DNA of 64,000 bases from Neomesorhizobium sp963726065 (GCA_963726065.1 CAVSAU010000011.1:1-64000), one strand, 5' to 3'. Positions 16,801-25,855 are shown, counted from the first letter of the stretch. Program-made: numbers and translations. Notes: generated by a model not told the origin, from the letters alone.

Positions 16801-18643
16801 CAAGGCGGATCGGCTTGCGGAAGGCGTTTTCCAGCTCCATGTCGTGCACGAAGACGGTATCGCCGTCGGGGTCTCCGACCTCGAACGTGCGTTCGCTGAT
16901 GACGCGGAAGCCGATGTTTTCAAGGATCGGCACGCGCCGGGAAAGCGCCACCGGCGTGCCGAAATGATAGATCTTCAGCGAAGCCTGTTCGGGCTGCTGG
17001 CCCGGCTGGCGGTAATAATCGATGGCGATCGGATTTGCCGCATCGAGCTTGGCGATCTGGCGGGCGTCGCCGAGCGCCTCGGCTGGCGTGAACGAGCCGC
17101 GGTAGCTTTCCGGGAAACGGCCGGCGATCCCGGCAAGCACCCCGTCGGCGGCGGCGTCCGCCGCAGCCTCGCGCAAGCCGTCCTCCCAGGTGCGCACGAT
17201 GTCGCGCAGGCCCGCCTCCAGTTCCTGCTGGTCGACTTTCGGCGTCTTGCCGCCCGAGCGCCCGATGATGAAATGCACGCGCGCCAGGCTGCCTTCGGGA
17301 AAAGCCGGGTAATAGGCCGACAGGCGGCCGTCGAACTTCTTCTTGAGGAAATCGCCGATACGCTCGCGCACGATGGAATCGTAACGGTCGCGCGGCACGA
17401 AGACGAGGATGGATACGAAGCGGTCGAACTGGTCGGCCCGCACCAGCGCCCTGACGCGCGGCCGTTCACCGAGCGCCAGGATCGCCTCGGCGTGCTTGCG
17501 CAGCGTCGGCACCGCGACCTGGAACAGTTCGTCGCGCGGGTAGGACTCCAGCACGTTGATGAGCGCCTTGCCGGAATGATCGCCGGGGTTGAAGCCCGAC
17601 TTGGCGATCACCGTCTGGGCTTTGGAGCGCAGATAGGGGATCTTCAACAAGGAGCGGGTGTAGGCAGTGGAAGTGAACAGGCCGACAATGCGCAGCTCGC
17701 CGGCGAGCTTGCCCTTCTTGTCGTAGGTCTTGACCCCCACGTAGTCGAGATAGATACGCCGATGGACCACCGATTTGGCATTGGCCTTGGTGACGATCAG
17801 CGGCTCTGGTCCGTGCAGAAAGGCGCGGATTTCAGGCGTTGTCGTCACCGCTTCGGTGCCGCGCCGCAGCACCAGAACGTCGGGGTCGGCCAGGATGCCG
17901 AGGCCGGGCTTTTCCGCCCGCTCCAGGGTGCCGCTCTTCTCGCCGCCCGAATATTTGAATTCGCGCATGCCGAGGAAAGTGAAATTGTCGTCGCGCAGCC
18001 ACTCGAGGAAGGCGATCGCCTCGTTGACATGGTCCTTGTCGAGCGGCACCGGCGCGTAGCGGAATTCCGAGATAGCCTGGTCGAGCCGGGCAAGCATCGG
18101 CTTCCAGTCGGCCACGGCGGCGCGAACCTGCGAAAGAATGCGCTGCAGGCGCTGGCTGAGGCCGTTGGCCGCGTCTTCCGACAGCGGCCCGACATGCACC
18201 TGGATGACGCTGACCCGGTCGGTTTCGTGGTCGCTCTTGGCAGTACCTGCGTCGCCCAGAATGTCGCTGACGCCATTCTTGCTGTGTTTCACCAGCACCA
18301 CCGGATGCAGCACCAGCGTCGGCTCGCCGGCTGCTTCGGTGATCTCACCGAGGATGGAATCAAAAAGGAAGGGCATGTTGTCGTTGACGACCGTGATCAC
18401 GGTCACCGGGCGGCCACCCCTTTCGATGCCGGCGCCGGCGTCGATCGCCACGACGCTCTCGCCCTTGCGGTGGCGGGTAACCGCCCGCCGGGCGAATTCC
18501 GAAGCCCGTTCGAGCACTTGGGGTTGGTAGGTGGAAACATCTTCGGCCGGCGCGCGCGCCAGCAGGATGTCCGCAAAACCGGTCCTGGCCTTGGCGGCTT
18601 CCGGCGCTTTGGCCGCTGCCTTGGTGGATTTTCTGGCTGCCAT
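13865..18643 (-). CDS. gdhB: NAD-specific glutamate dehydrogenase, 180-kDa class
   Basis: A 1592-aa enzyme that oxidatively deaminates glutamate to 2-oxoglutarate with NAD+, allowing growth on glutamate-family amino acids. The ATG at 18643 is chosen because GGGAGAG lies 7 nt upstream; a GTG five codons earlier would leave no ribosome site. The N-terminus is Lys/Ala-rich, followed by ACT-like regulatory segments, then the catalytic core with RFGPVARGGLRWSDR, VPVGAKGGFFPKRLP and VVGVGDMSGDVFGNGMLLS (nucleotide-binding Rossmann region). The length is typical of the large class found in alphaproteobacteria. Symbol usage varies (gdh, gdhB). Confidence 0.94.
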   Translation of the reverse strand: MAARKSTKAAAKAPEAAKARTGFADILLARAPAEDVSTYQPQVLERASEFARRAVTRHRKGESVVAIDAGAGIERGGRPVTVITVVNDNMPFLFDSILGEITEAAGEPTLVLHPVVLVKHSKNGVSDILGDAGTAKSDHETDRVSVIQVHVGPLSEDAANGLSQRLQRILSQVRAAVADWKPMLARLDQAISEFRYAPVPLDKDHVNEAIAFLEWLRDDNFTFLGMREFKYSGGEKSGTLERAEKPGLGILADPDVLVLRRGTEAVTTTPEIRAFLHGPEPLIVTKANAKSVVHRRIYLDYVGVKTYDKKGKLAGELRIVGLFTSTAYTRSLLKIPYLRSKAQTVIAKSGFNPGDHSGKALINVLESYPRDELFQVAVPTLRKHAEAILALGERPRVRALVRADQFDRFVSILVFVPRDRYDSIVRERIGDFLKKKFDGRLSAYYPAFPEGSLARVHFIIGRSGGKTPKVDQQELEAGLRDIVRTWEDGLREAAADAAADGVLAGIAGRFPESYRGSFTPAEALGDARQIAKLDAANPIAIDYYRQPGQQPEQASLKIYHFGTPVALSRRVPILENIGFRVISERTFEVGDPDGDTVFVHDMELENAFRKPIRLDDGGDLFEEVFLSVWRGDADNDGYNALAQTASMRSAEIGILRAYGRYLQQAGIPQSQDFIAAALNRYPELARALFQLFVTRFDPALQAEAEVTARHLKAKIKDELDAVPNIDDDTIIRRYLNLIESSLRTNHFAPAARAEGRSLAIKLDSRKVDGLPEPRPWREIFVYGPEVEGVHLRFGPVARGGLRWSDRAQDYRTEVLGLVKAQQVKNAVIVPVGAKGGFFPKRLPVGGSRDATFTAGTKAYVNFISSLLSITDNLDGATVIPPANVVRRDSDDPYFVVAADKGTATFSDTANGISEAHGFWLDDAFASGGSAGYDHKKMGITAKGAWEAVKRHFREINRDIQATPFTVVGVGDMSGDVFGNGMLLSEQTRLIAAFDHRDIFIDPDPDMAASMAERRRMFDLPRSSWQDYDKSKLSAGGIIVSRAQKSIALPTAAAAAIGLAKTVASPAEIMNAILKAPVDLLWFGGIGTYVRATGESNQEVGDRANDGIRVTASELRVKVIGEGANLGVTQRARIEFNLLGGACNSDAIDNSGGVNSSDVEVNIKIALASAMRKGALTRPARNKLLAEMTGEVGSLVLSNNYQQTLALSLARKRGIADMPHEARFMAALEARGLLDRAVETLPSPAALAERQVRGEPLTRAELGVLLAYAKIVLFSDILAGNVADDPHFERDLLAYFPERMAKKYRAEINGHRLRREIVARVLANDLINRGGPAFVSRLQDSTGRSAGDVVRAFTVVRDGFALASVYADIDALDNKIDGQAQLDLYQTAGRLIAAATAWFLKNDHGDAPLGTRIAELREARKILEPKIGQLLPPFMKERLDERRESFFRAGAPERLAEQLAALTLAELLPDIALVSRNAGADLLAAAKAFFAVSDAFRIPRIEDAARSITPADYYDGLALSRATDMIGAARRGIATSALAGFGKQADPVAAWLEAGGERIARTRERLQALTEGGDITVSRLSVASGLMGDLTGQ

Positions 18644-18748
18644 CACGTTCTCTCCCACCGTATGCTTTTACGACTATCGTAGCAGACTAAAAGTGTTTTG
18701 CGACCCGCGATCCGTGCATGGAATGTGCAAATTTCAGATGAAGAGGAG

Positions 18749-19321
18749 ATGACCGTGAGCGAAAAGATAACGGCGCTGGACCTGCAGCCTGCGGACGAAT
18801 TGAGTGAAGCGACGAAGGCCTATTTCGACAAATGCCGGGAAAAGCTCGGCCTGGTGCCGAACGTGCTCCTCTCCTACGCTTTCGACGAGAAGAAGCTTCG
18901 CGCCTTCACGGACATGTATAACGACCTGATGCTTGGCGATTCCGGCCTCTCCAAGCTGGAGCGCGAGATGATCGCGGTGGCCGTCTCCTCGGTCAATCAC
19001 TGCTATTACTGCCTGACCGCGCATGGCGCGGCGGTGCGCCAGCTGTCCGGCGACCCGGCGCTTGGCGAGATGATTGTGATGAACTATCGCGCCGCCAACC
19101 TGCCGCCGAAGCAGAAGGCAATGCTAGACTTCGCGGTGAAGCTGACGGAAACGCCGGCAAAGATCGAGGACGCCGACAGGGCGGCATTGCGGCAGGCCGG
19201 CTTCAGCGATCGCGACATCTGGGACATCGCTTCCACCGCCGCCTTCTTCAACATGTCGAACCGGGTCGCCGCGGCCATCGACATGCGGCCGAACGCCGAA
19301 TACCACGCCATGGCGCGGTGA
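18749..19321 (+). CDS. Peroxidase-related carboxymuconolactone decarboxylase/AhpD-like protein
   Basis: A 190-aa AhpD-fold protein. The CMD signature is present: EREMIAVAVSSVNHCYYCLTAHG, with the redox pair C-Y-Y-C and following His, as in alkylhydroperoxidase AhpD and the uncharacterised peroxidase-related enzymes. It probably reduces peroxides or accepts electrons from thiol carriers. The ATG at 18749 abuts GAGGAG directly; a GTG at 18755 has better spacing and could be the true start. Divergent from the NAD-GDH gene. Confidence 0.87.
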   Translation: MTVSEKITALDLQPADELSEATKAYFDKCREKLGLVPNVLLSYAFDEKKLRAFTDMYNDLMLGDSGLSKLEREMIAVAVSSVNHCYYCLTAHGAAVRQLSGDPALGEMIVMNYRAANLPPKQKAMLDFAVKLTETPAKIEDADRAALRQAGFSDRDIWDIASTAAFFNMSNRVAAAIDMRPNAEYHAMAR

Positions 19322-19360
19322 ATGTTTTCTTCCATAGGGAAACTCGCTGGCGGTTCCCCG

Positions 19361-20977
19361 CTAATGCCGGAAATGCCGCACGCCGGTGAACACCATGGCG
19401 ATGCCGTGGGCGTCGGCGGCGGCAATCACCTCGTCGTCGCGCATCGAACCACCCGGCTGGATGACGGCGGTGGCGCCGGCCTCGATGGCTGAAATCAGCC
19501 CGTCGGCGAAGGGGAAGAACGCGTCGGAAGCGACCACCGAACCCTTGGTCAGCGGCTCGGAATGGCCCGCGGCTTCCGTCGCGTCGAGCGCCTTGCGCGC
19601 CGCGATGCGCGACGAATCCACCCGGCTCATCTGGCCGGCGCCGACGCCCACCGTGGCGCGGTCGCGGACATAGACGATGGCATTCGACTTGACATGCTTG
19701 GCCACCCGGAAGGCGAATTTGAGGTCAGCCAGTTCCTGCTCGGTCGGTGCGCGCCTGGTCACGACCTTGAGTTCCAGCCCGTCGACCACGGCGGTATCTC
19801 TGCTTTGCACCAGAAGACCCCCGGCGACAGACTTCACCACGTGGCCCGGCGTGCGCGGATCGGGCAGGCCGCCCGTCACCAGCAGACGAAGGTTCTTCTT
19901 GGCGGCGATGATTGCCTGCGCTTCCTTGGTGGCATCCGGCGCGATGATCACCTCGGTGAAGGTTTTGACGATTTCTTCCGCCGCCTCGGCATCGAGAGTG
20001 CGGTTGGTGGCGACGATGCCGCCGAAGGCCGAGACCGGATCACAGGCCAGCGCCTTGATATAGGCCTCCTTCAGCGTGGCGGCCTCGCCTACCCCGCAAG
20101 GATTGGCATGCTTAATGATCGCCACAGCTGCACTCGCCTCGGGATCGAACTCGCCGACCAGCTCGAAGGCGGCGTCGGTATCGTTGATGTTGTTGTAGGA
20201 GAGCTGCTTGCCCTGCAGCTGTTGCGCCGTGGCGACGCCTGGCCGCTTGTCGCCATTGACATAGAAGCCGGCCGACTGATGCGGGTTCTCGCCATAACGC
20301 ATGACCGCTTCGAGCTTGCCGCCGAACGCCCGCCATGCCGGCTGTTCGATGTCGAGCGCCTCGGCGAACCAGCCGGAAATGGCCGCGTCGTAGGCGGCGG
20401 TGCGCGCGAAAGCCTTGGCCGCGAGCTTCTTGCGGAAATCGAAAGACAGCGAACCAGTGTTCATCTCCAGCGCATTGAGCACCGCCGCGTAGTCGCCGGG
20501 ATCGGTGACAATGGCGACATAGGCATGGTTCTTGGCCGATGCCCTGACCATGGCCGGGCCGCCGATATCGATATTCTCGACGATCGACGGGTAATCGCCG
20601 CCGGAGAAGCGGACCTCCTCGAACGGGTAGAGATTGACGACGACGAGATCAATCCCTTCGATGCCGTGCGCGTGCATGGCTTCGACATGTTCGGGATCAT
20701 CGCGCACGGCAAGCAGGCCGCCATGCACGGCCGGATGCAGTGTCTTGACGCGGCCATCCATGATTTCGGGAAAACCGGTGACGTCGGAGACGTCGGTGAC
20801 CGCGATGCCGGCGGCGGCGATCGCCTTGGCTGAGCCGCCAGTAGAGATCAGCGTCACGCCCAGCTCCTGCAGCGCCTTGGCAAATTCCACCAGGCCGGTC
20901 TTGTCGGAAACCGAAAGCAGCGCGCGGCGCACGGGCACGAGATCGGGCGCGGGGATCTTTTTGGATGCGACGGCCAT
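19361..20977 (-). CDS. purH: Bifunctional AICAR transformylase/IMP cyclohydrolase
   Basis: A 538-aa enzyme for the last two steps of de novo IMP synthesis. The N-terminal MGS-like domain (RRALLSVSDKTGLVEFAK, ISTGGSAKAIAAAGI, DGRVKTLHPAVHGG) carries IMP cyclohydrolase; the C-terminal domain (RYGENPHQSAGFY, IIKHANPCGVG, GVGAGQMSRVDS) carries AICAR formyl transfer, including the Lys-His pair in KHANPCG. The start at 20977 follows CGGAGAA; an upstream in-frame extension runs into repeat sequence and is not coding. The gene follows the heparinase-like gene on the same strand, an order seen in Rhizobiales. Confidence 0.96.
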   Translation of the reverse strand: MAVASKKIPAPDLVPVRRALLSVSDKTGLVEFAKALQELGVTLISTGGSAKAIAAAGIAVTDVSDVTGFPEIMDGRVKTLHPAVHGGLLAVRDDPEHVEAMHAHGIEGIDLVVVNLYPFEEVRFSGGDYPSIVENIDIGGPAMVRASAKNHAYVAIVTDPGDYAAVLNALEMNTGSLSFDFRKKLAAKAFARTAAYDAAISGWFAEALDIEQPAWRAFGGKLEAVMRYGENPHQSAGFYVNGDKRPGVATAQQLQGKQLSYNNINDTDAAFELVGEFDPEASAAVAIIKHANPCGVGEAATLKEAYIKALACDPVSAFGGIVATNRTLDAEAAEEIVKTFTEVIIAPDATKEAQAIIAAKKNLRLLVTGGLPDPRTPGHVVKSVAGGLLVQSRDTAVVDGLELKVVTRRAPTEQELADLKFAFRVAKHVKSNAIVYVRDRATVGVGAGQMSRVDSSRIAARKALDATEAAGHSEPLTKGSVVASDAFFPFADGLISAIEAGATAVIQPGGSMRDDEVIAAADAHGIAMVFTGVRHFRH

Positions 20978-21003
20978 GCGGTTCTCCGAGGGGCAACATT
21001 GGC

Positions 21004-21106
21004 TGGAGCGGAATGCATTCAAGTTGAACTGGCATTCCGCTCTAGCTGATTGTTTTAGCCGCATTTGTACGACGCCAGGTGATTCACCTGGCTGCAAAAT
21101 GCTGTA
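21004..21106. repeat. Intergenic element with two palindromes (purH upstream)
   Basis: GAGCGGAATGC (21006-21016) pairs with GCATTCCGCTC (21032-21042). A second palindrome, GCCAGGTG-ATT-CACCTGGC (21074-21092), follows. Two adjacent palindromes in about 100 bp is the architecture of rhizobial RIME-like mosaic elements. It separates purH from the upstream heparinase-like gene. Confidence 0.5.
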
Positions 21107-21135
21107 GCCGCGCCCTATCACAGGGCTGCCCGGAA

Positions 21136-22944
21136 TCAAACCGGCGTGTTGCCGAAAACCGTCTTGAGACTTCGGGTCTCGGATCGCGAAGGCGGCTCGA
21201 CGATGCGTGTGCGCGTCAACTGCCAGGCGATCTCCGGCATTTCGGAGGCCCGGAACGAGATGACGATCTGGTTGGCGCGGCGGGGGCCGCTGAGGCCGGC
21301 GAAGAAGATGGATTCCTCGACCTCCGCAGGCGCTCCTTCGCAGGAGAATGCCCAACTGTCGGCGCCGCCGGCCGCAAGCACCAGCCGTCCCTGGCCGTCG
21401 CGGTAGATCTGGGTTTCGGGATGCACATGGAAACGCAAGGTGACGAGGTCGCGGCCGTTGTTGCGGGGCGCTTCGCCGCCGGCGCGGAAGAAACGGTCGA
21501 CGCCCTCCAGCAGGTTGCCGCCATCTGAAAGGGTCAATTCACGTTCGTGGAAGAGGCCGAAGCGCGAGACGTAACCGTCATGGCTCGCGACAAAGCCTTG
21601 GCCGCCGTCGGCGTCGGTGCGTTGACAGGGAACATGGCGCGGGCCAGCGACCAGTGGCGTGCGCAAGAGGCCGTTGACCCTGGCCGAGTGGGTGAAGCGC
21701 GCCGACGACGTATCGTTCAACGTCGCGGTCGAATGAGCGGCGGTGGCGCGCGCCAGCGGCCGGAATTCGTCGGCGCCGAAATTGTCGACACCTGCGTTGA
21801 CGACGTAGTGGTGGCGCCCGGACGACAGCTCGAACGAAAGGCAGCCGGCATGCGCGTGGCCCGAAACATCCGGCGGAGGTACCGCGCCCGTATCGGCGAT
21901 TACCGTGGTGCCGCCCATCGACAGGCGCTCGTAACCTGAATGCGGTGCGTGGAGCAGGGGCGCCCCCGCTGTGTCGTCATGGCGCAGCACGGCGGCGATG
22001 CGGTCCTGGATTGTCGCGCCCATGCCGTTGAAGCGGGCAAGGCTGCCGTCCTGGTGGCGGAAGAAGCGCAAGGCCGGCAGCATGCGCTCGATGGCGCCGA
22101 TCAGCGCGTCGGGCGGTGCTTCGGCCTGGTTGGCATAGGTGTGGCGCAGCGGCAAAAGGTCGGCCAGAAGCTCCAGCACGATCATCGGATTGCGCGAGAT
22201 ATGGCCGCCGTCGGCCAGGATCTGCCGGTCGAGTTCCTCGGCAAGGTTGCGTGTCGCGTTGCGGACGGCAGAACTCGGAGCCGGCAGCGACAAAGCGGCA
22301 AAGGCGAGTGCGACGCGGCCGCGCAGCCGCTCGCTGCCGTCCGGCATGTCGCGCGCCATGGACCGCAGATAACGTATCTGCACCGCCAGCGAGCGCAGGA
22401 AGGCTCGGTAGAACGGGAACTCCGCACCTTGCAGGACGACCGAGGAATGCTGCAGCCAGGCTATGATACGGCGGGCCGTTGTGGCGGGGTCCCAGGCCAC
22501 GCCTGAAATCTTTCCGCCATGCGTGGCGATCCAGTCGGAGACCAACGCGCGGGCATTCGCGGCTGCGAGGTCGGTGCCGGCGGCGCGCATGTGGCGCAGC
22601 CAGCGGAACCCGTGCAGCGATTTCAGCCAGCCGCGATGCACCACCGGCATCTGGAACGGCGACTGGCCGCCGGTGTCGACCAGATGGCCGGCGAGCGGAA
22701 AACGCCCGTAGTAGATTTCGAGCGCGATCTGCTGGTCGGCGAGCCTCAGGTCGGGTGGCGCGATGAGAACGCGTTCGGGCGTGCGGCCGGTGTAACGCCA
22801 GCGGTAGATGGGACCAGCACGCAGCCTGCGGCGGGTCCGTCGCCAGACCTCCCGCGCCACAAGCACCCAAAGATGCGGTGCGTTGCCCGCTGCACTAGTC
22901 AAAAACCCGAATCCTCGCGTCGCCGCCTTGCTCCCCTTATCCAT
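21136..22944 (-). CDS. Heparinase II/III family protein
   Basis: A 602-aa protein with the (alpha/alpha) toroid N-domain followed by a beta-sandwich heparinase_II_III domain (FNGMGATIQDRI, VSGHAHAGCLSFELSSG with the conserved His, then a VNGLLR to FHVHPETQIY stretch). The family cleaves acidic polysaccharides; in Rhizobiales this copy sits between rsmB and purH and its substrate is unknown. No signal peptide is obvious. The ATG at 22944 lies within a CCATAA-T-TTATGG palindrome and lacks a ribosome site, so the true start is uncertain and may be further in. Confidence 0.87.
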   Translation of the reverse strand: MDKGSKAATRGFGFLTSAAGNAPHLWVLVAREVWRRTRRRLRAGPIYRWRYTGRTPERVLIAPPDLRLADQQIALEIYYGRFPLAGHLVDTGGQSPFQMPVVHRGWLKSLHGFRWLRHMRAAGTDLAAANARALVSDWIATHGGKISGVAWDPATTARRIIAWLQHSSVVLQGAEFPFYRAFLRSLAVQIRYLRSMARDMPDGSERLRGRVALAFAALSLPAPSSAVRNATRNLAEELDRQILADGGHISRNPMIVLELLADLLPLRHTYANQAEAPPDALIGAIERMLPALRFFRHQDGSLARFNGMGATIQDRIAAVLRHDDTAGAPLLHAPHSGYERLSMGGTTVIADTGAVPPPDVSGHAHAGCLSFELSSGRHHYVVNAGVDNFGADEFRPLARATAAHSTATLNDTSSARFTHSARVNGLLRTPLVAGPRHVPCQRTDADGGQGFVASHDGYVSRFGLFHERELTLSDGGNLLEGVDRFFRAGGEAPRNNGRDLVTLRFHVHPETQIYRDGQGRLVLAAGGADSWAFSCEGAPAEVEESIFFAGLSGPRRANQIVISFRASEMPEIAWQLTRTRIVEPPSRSETRSLKTVFGNTPV

Positions 22945-23018
22945 AATTTATGGTTAGCGAATGGTTTAGAGCGTCCGAAATCGCTCCGTCGGGCCTCGAA
23001 GAATATATGCAGGCAATG

Positions 23019-24404
23019 TCACAAACGGCGGAAACGAGCGGCAAAGAAACCGTCGAGGCCGGAAATGCCGGGCCTGCCGAGATCGAGGTCGGCGGGCGTG
23101 GTGCGCAGAGCGCCTGACAAGGTGATGAACGGCGCGATAGCCGCGATCTCGTCCGGCAGCACTGGATCAGCCTCCACGAGGCTGGTTTCCCGCAGCAGCG
23201 CTTCGATCAGCGTCTCGCCCTCCTCCGGGTCGAGCGAGCAATTGGAAAAGACGATGCGGCCGCCGGACTTCACCATCTCGATCGCCCTGTCCAGCAGCCG
23301 GCGCTGCAGCGCCGCCAGCTTGGCGATGTCTTGCGGCGACTTGGTCCATGGCACGTCGGGGTGACGGCGCACCGTACCGGTCGAAGAGCAGGGGGCATCG
23401 AGCAGGACAGCGTCGAAAAGTTCGGACGGCTGGTATTGCGTGATATCGGCCTGGACGATTTCTGCCTTGAGGCCGAGGCGGTCGAGATTGGTCGCCAGCC
23501 GGGCGAGCCGGTTCTTCGACGTGTCGACAGCGGTGACGTCGGCGCCGGAGACGATCAGCTGCGCCGTCTTGCCGCCGGGGGCGGCGCAGAGGTCGGCGAC
23601 ACGTTGACCGGCGACATCGCCGAGCAGCCGCGCGGGAAGGCCGGCTGCCGCATCCTGCACCCACCATTCGCCGTCGCCGTAACCCTGCAGGTCGGCGACG
23701 TTGGCGGCAAGCTTTTCCACCCGCACGGTGCCGGTCGGCAACACGATGCCGCCGAGCTTTTCGGCCCAGCCCGCCGGGTCGGATTTCACGCTGAAATCGA
23801 CGGGCGCTTCCGCGCGATGCGCGGCAAGGATGGCGTGCGCCTTCTCGTCGCCATAGGCGGCCGTCAGCCGTTCGATGAACCAATCGGGCGCATCGCCGGT
23901 GGCGGCGAGCATTTTCGGCAGCTGATGGTCCTTGGCGCGCGCGATGCCGCGCAGCAGGCCATTGACCAGACCGGCAAAGCGGGCGGTGCGCGGGTCCGAC
24001 TTCGCATGGGTGACGGCGAGGTCGACGGCGGCGCTGTCGGGAATGTCGAGAAACAGAACCTGTGCGGCCCCGACATGCAGCAGGTGCGACAGCGAATGCG
24101 CGTTGCCCGGCAGCGGTCGCTCCAGGCGGCGCGCGATCAGCTTGCCGATGGTGACCCGGAAACGCAGCGCGGTGACGAGGATGGCGCGCACCAGCGCCTT
24201 GTCACGCATGTCCAGCGCGCGAAACTGCGGGTGGCCGTGTTCATGATCGGTCAGACCGTCGAGCGGGGTTCTGGCGTCGATGACGGCGGCAAGCAGTTTC
24301 GCCGCCGCTTTTCGCGCGGGCAGGCCGGGAACGAGAAGATCGTCTTCCGCCACCGCAGCGCCATGGTGTCTCGGGGGGCTGCCGGCGACTTTGGCCTTCG
24401 TCAC
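23019..24404 (-). CDS. rsmB: 16S rRNA m5C967 methyltransferase RsmB
   Basis: A 461-aa SAM-dependent RNA cytosine-C5 methyltransferase. An N-terminal NusB-like domain (ARKAAAKLLAAVID, ALDMRDKALVRAIL, VNGLLRGIARAK) precedes the catalytic domain with LCAAPGGKTAQL (SAM site), LLDAPCSSTGTVRRHPD (first Cys) and FSNCSLDPEEGE (second Cys, normally TC; here NC, and the catalytic Cys is kept). The GTG start at 24404 overlaps the htpX stop as GTGA, which suggests translational coupling. Upstream in-frame ATGs exist but lie within htpX. Confidence 0.92.
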   Translation of the reverse strand: MTKAKVAGSPPRHHGAAVAEDDLLVPGLPARKAAAKLLAAVIDARTPLDGLTDHEHGHPQFRALDMRDKALVRAILVTALRFRVTIGKLIARRLERPLPGNAHSLSHLLHVGAAQVLFLDIPDSAAVDLAVTHAKSDPRTARFAGLVNGLLRGIARAKDHQLPKMLAATGDAPDWFIERLTAAYGDEKAHAILAAHRAEAPVDFSVKSDPAGWAEKLGGIVLPTGTVRVEKLAANVADLQGYGDGEWWVQDAAAGLPARLLGDVAGQRVADLCAAPGGKTAQLIVSGADVTAVDTSKNRLARLATNLDRLGLKAEIVQADITQYQPSELFDAVLLDAPCSSTGTVRRHPDVPWTKSPQDIAKLAALQRRLLDRAIEMVKSGGRIVFSNCSLDPEEGETLIEALLRETSLVEADPVLPDEIAAIAPFITLSGALRTTPADLDLGRPGISGLDGFFAARFRRL

Positions 24405-25414
24405 GATGCCGGGCCTTTCGGTCCGGTGGGATTGCGGCCCCATTTGCCGGCAGGACGCGCCGGCTTCTTGGCTTGCGTCGACGGAGCGCCCCACGGGCCG
24501 GATGGCGCGGGTTGTTCGGCCGCCGGCGTTTGCGGCGCTCGCGGCGCGGTGCGGCTGGGCATGCCACCGCCCATGCTGCCCGCCATCTCCCGTAGGGCGG
24601 CGATGCGGTTCTCAGTGTCGGGATGGGTTGAGAAAAGATTGTCCATACGCTCGCCGGAAAGGGGATTGATGATGAAGAGGGGCGCGGACGCCGGATTGCG
24701 TTCGGCGTCGGGGTTGTGGATGCGTTCGACGTTACGGGCGATCTTGTCAAGCGCCGAAGCCAGCGAAAGCGGGTTGCCGCAGATTTCGGCGCCGCGCCGG
24801 TCGGCCGAATATTCGCGTGTGCGGCTGATCGCCATCTGCACCAGCATCGCCGCCAGCGGCGCCACGATCATGGCGACCAGCACGCCAATGAAGCCGAGCG
24901 GATTGTTGTTGTCGCGGTTTCCACCGAAGAAGAAGGCGAAGTTACCGAGCATGGAAATCGCACCGGCCAGCGTGGCGGTGATCGTCATGGTCAGCGTGTC
25001 GCGGTTCTGCACATGGGCAAGCTCATGCGCCATGACGCCGGCCACCTCGTCATAGCTCAGCCGGTCGAGCAGCCCGGTGGTGGCGGCCACCGCCGCGTTC
25101 TGCGGGTTACGGCCGGTGGCGAACGCGTTGGGTTGCGGATTGTCGATAAGGTAGACCTTCGGCATCGGCAGGCCGGCGCGCTGAGCAAGATCGCGCACGA
25201 TGCCGTAATACTCAGGGGCGTTGCGCTCGTCGACCTCGACGGCATGGTGCATGCGCAGCACCATCTTGTCGGCGTTCCAGTAGCTGAAAAGGTTCATGCC
25301 GGCGGCGATCAGGAACGCGATCGTCATGCCGCCCGATCCGCCGATCAGATAGCCCACGCCCATGAAGAGGGCGGTCATGAAGGCCAAAAGCATGGCGGTG
25401 CGCATCACGTTCAT
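24401..25414 (-). CDS. htpX: Membrane zinc protease HtpX
   Basis: A 337-aa M48 protease of the inner membrane that degrades misfolded membrane proteins under stress. The ATG at 25414 has AAGGAG 7 nt upstream. Two N-terminal TM helices are followed by the zinc motif HELAH within YDEVAGVMAHELAHVQNRD, two more TM helices, and the third zinc-ligand region SRTREYSADRRGAEI. A Pro/Ala-rich, basic C-terminal tail of about 50 residues extends past the core domain, as in other Rhizobiales. It overlaps rsmB by 4 bp. Confidence 0.95.
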   Translation of the reverse strand: MNVMRTAMLLAFMTALFMGVGYLIGGSGGMTIAFLIAAGMNLFSYWNADKMVLRMHHAVEVDERNAPEYYGIVRDLAQRAGLPMPKVYLIDNPQPNAFATGRNPQNAAVAATTGLLDRLSYDEVAGVMAHELAHVQNRDTLTMTITATLAGAISMLGNFAFFFGGNRDNNNPLGFIGVLVAMIVAPLAAMLVQMAISRTREYSADRRGAEICGNPLSLASALDKIARNVERIHNPDAERNPASAPLFIINPLSGERMDNLFSTHPDTENRIAALREMAGSMGGGMPSRTAPRAPQTPAAEQPAPSGPWGAPSTQAKKPARPAGKWGRNPTGPKGPAS

Positions 25415-25435
25415 CGTCAGCTCCTTGTCGTCTAC

Positions 25436-25545
25436 GCATAATTCCTTAAATCGTAATCGGTTTAAGGGTAAATTATGCAGCAATTAAAGTGCTACAGCGA
25501 CCTTTACGCGTCTGAAGGACGCGCGGGCTATAGGGGCGGACGTTT
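25436..25545. repeat. RIME-like palindromic element upstream of htpX
   Basis: An imperfect palindrome, GCATAATTCCTTAAATCG (25436-25453) with its mirror arm at 25458-25478, is followed by CGCGTC-TGAAG-GACGCG (25507-25523) flanked by CTACAGCG and GCTATAG. Two palindromes in about 110 bp match the plan of Rhizobium intergenic mosaic elements. It occupies most of the htpX leader. Confidence 0.6.
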
Positions 25546-25617
25546 GGGGTCGATCCGGTCCAAAACCCAGTCTATATGATGGGAAAGCCGTGCCGTTCTT
25601 TCAATAATAGTCCGAGT

Positions 25618-25836
25618 ATGCCGATGCCTGAAGCCAAAAACCAGAAAAAGGCGCAGCCCGCGGACGGCAAACCGCTGACGCCGGCTGCAAGGCGCGCGCT
25701 TCAGGAAGCCGAAGCGCGCCGCAAGGCCTATCTGCAACATGAGGCAGAACTGCCGAGGGAACTCGGCGGCCGCGGCGGCAAGGAACCCGGCCGCTACGGC
25801 GACTGGGAAGTCAAAGGCCTGACAAGCGATTTTTAA
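25618..25836 (+). CDS. DUF1674/SDHAF4-like succinate dehydrogenase assembly factor
   Basis: A 72-aa basic, mostly disordered protein ending in GGKEPGRYGDWEVKGLTSDF-type residues; the PGRYGDWE...DF tail is the DUF1674 signature shared with mitochondrial Sdh8/SDHAF4, which chaperones flavinylated SdhA. The ATG at 25618 (MPMPEAK) is chosen; a further in-frame ATG at 25576 is possible. Divergent from htpX. Function is inferred from the family. Confidence 0.85.
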   Translation: MPMPEAKNQKKAQPADGKPLTPAARRALQEAEARRKAYLQHEAELPRELGGRGGKEPGRYGDWEVKGLTSDF

Positions 25837-25855
25837 TCTCGAGCGCCGCCGGGGA

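Noticed and set aside
16514..18682. A 722-codon open frame opposite the NAD-glutamate dehydrogenase
   Set aside because: Antisense shadow; low-complexity composition and no ribosome site.
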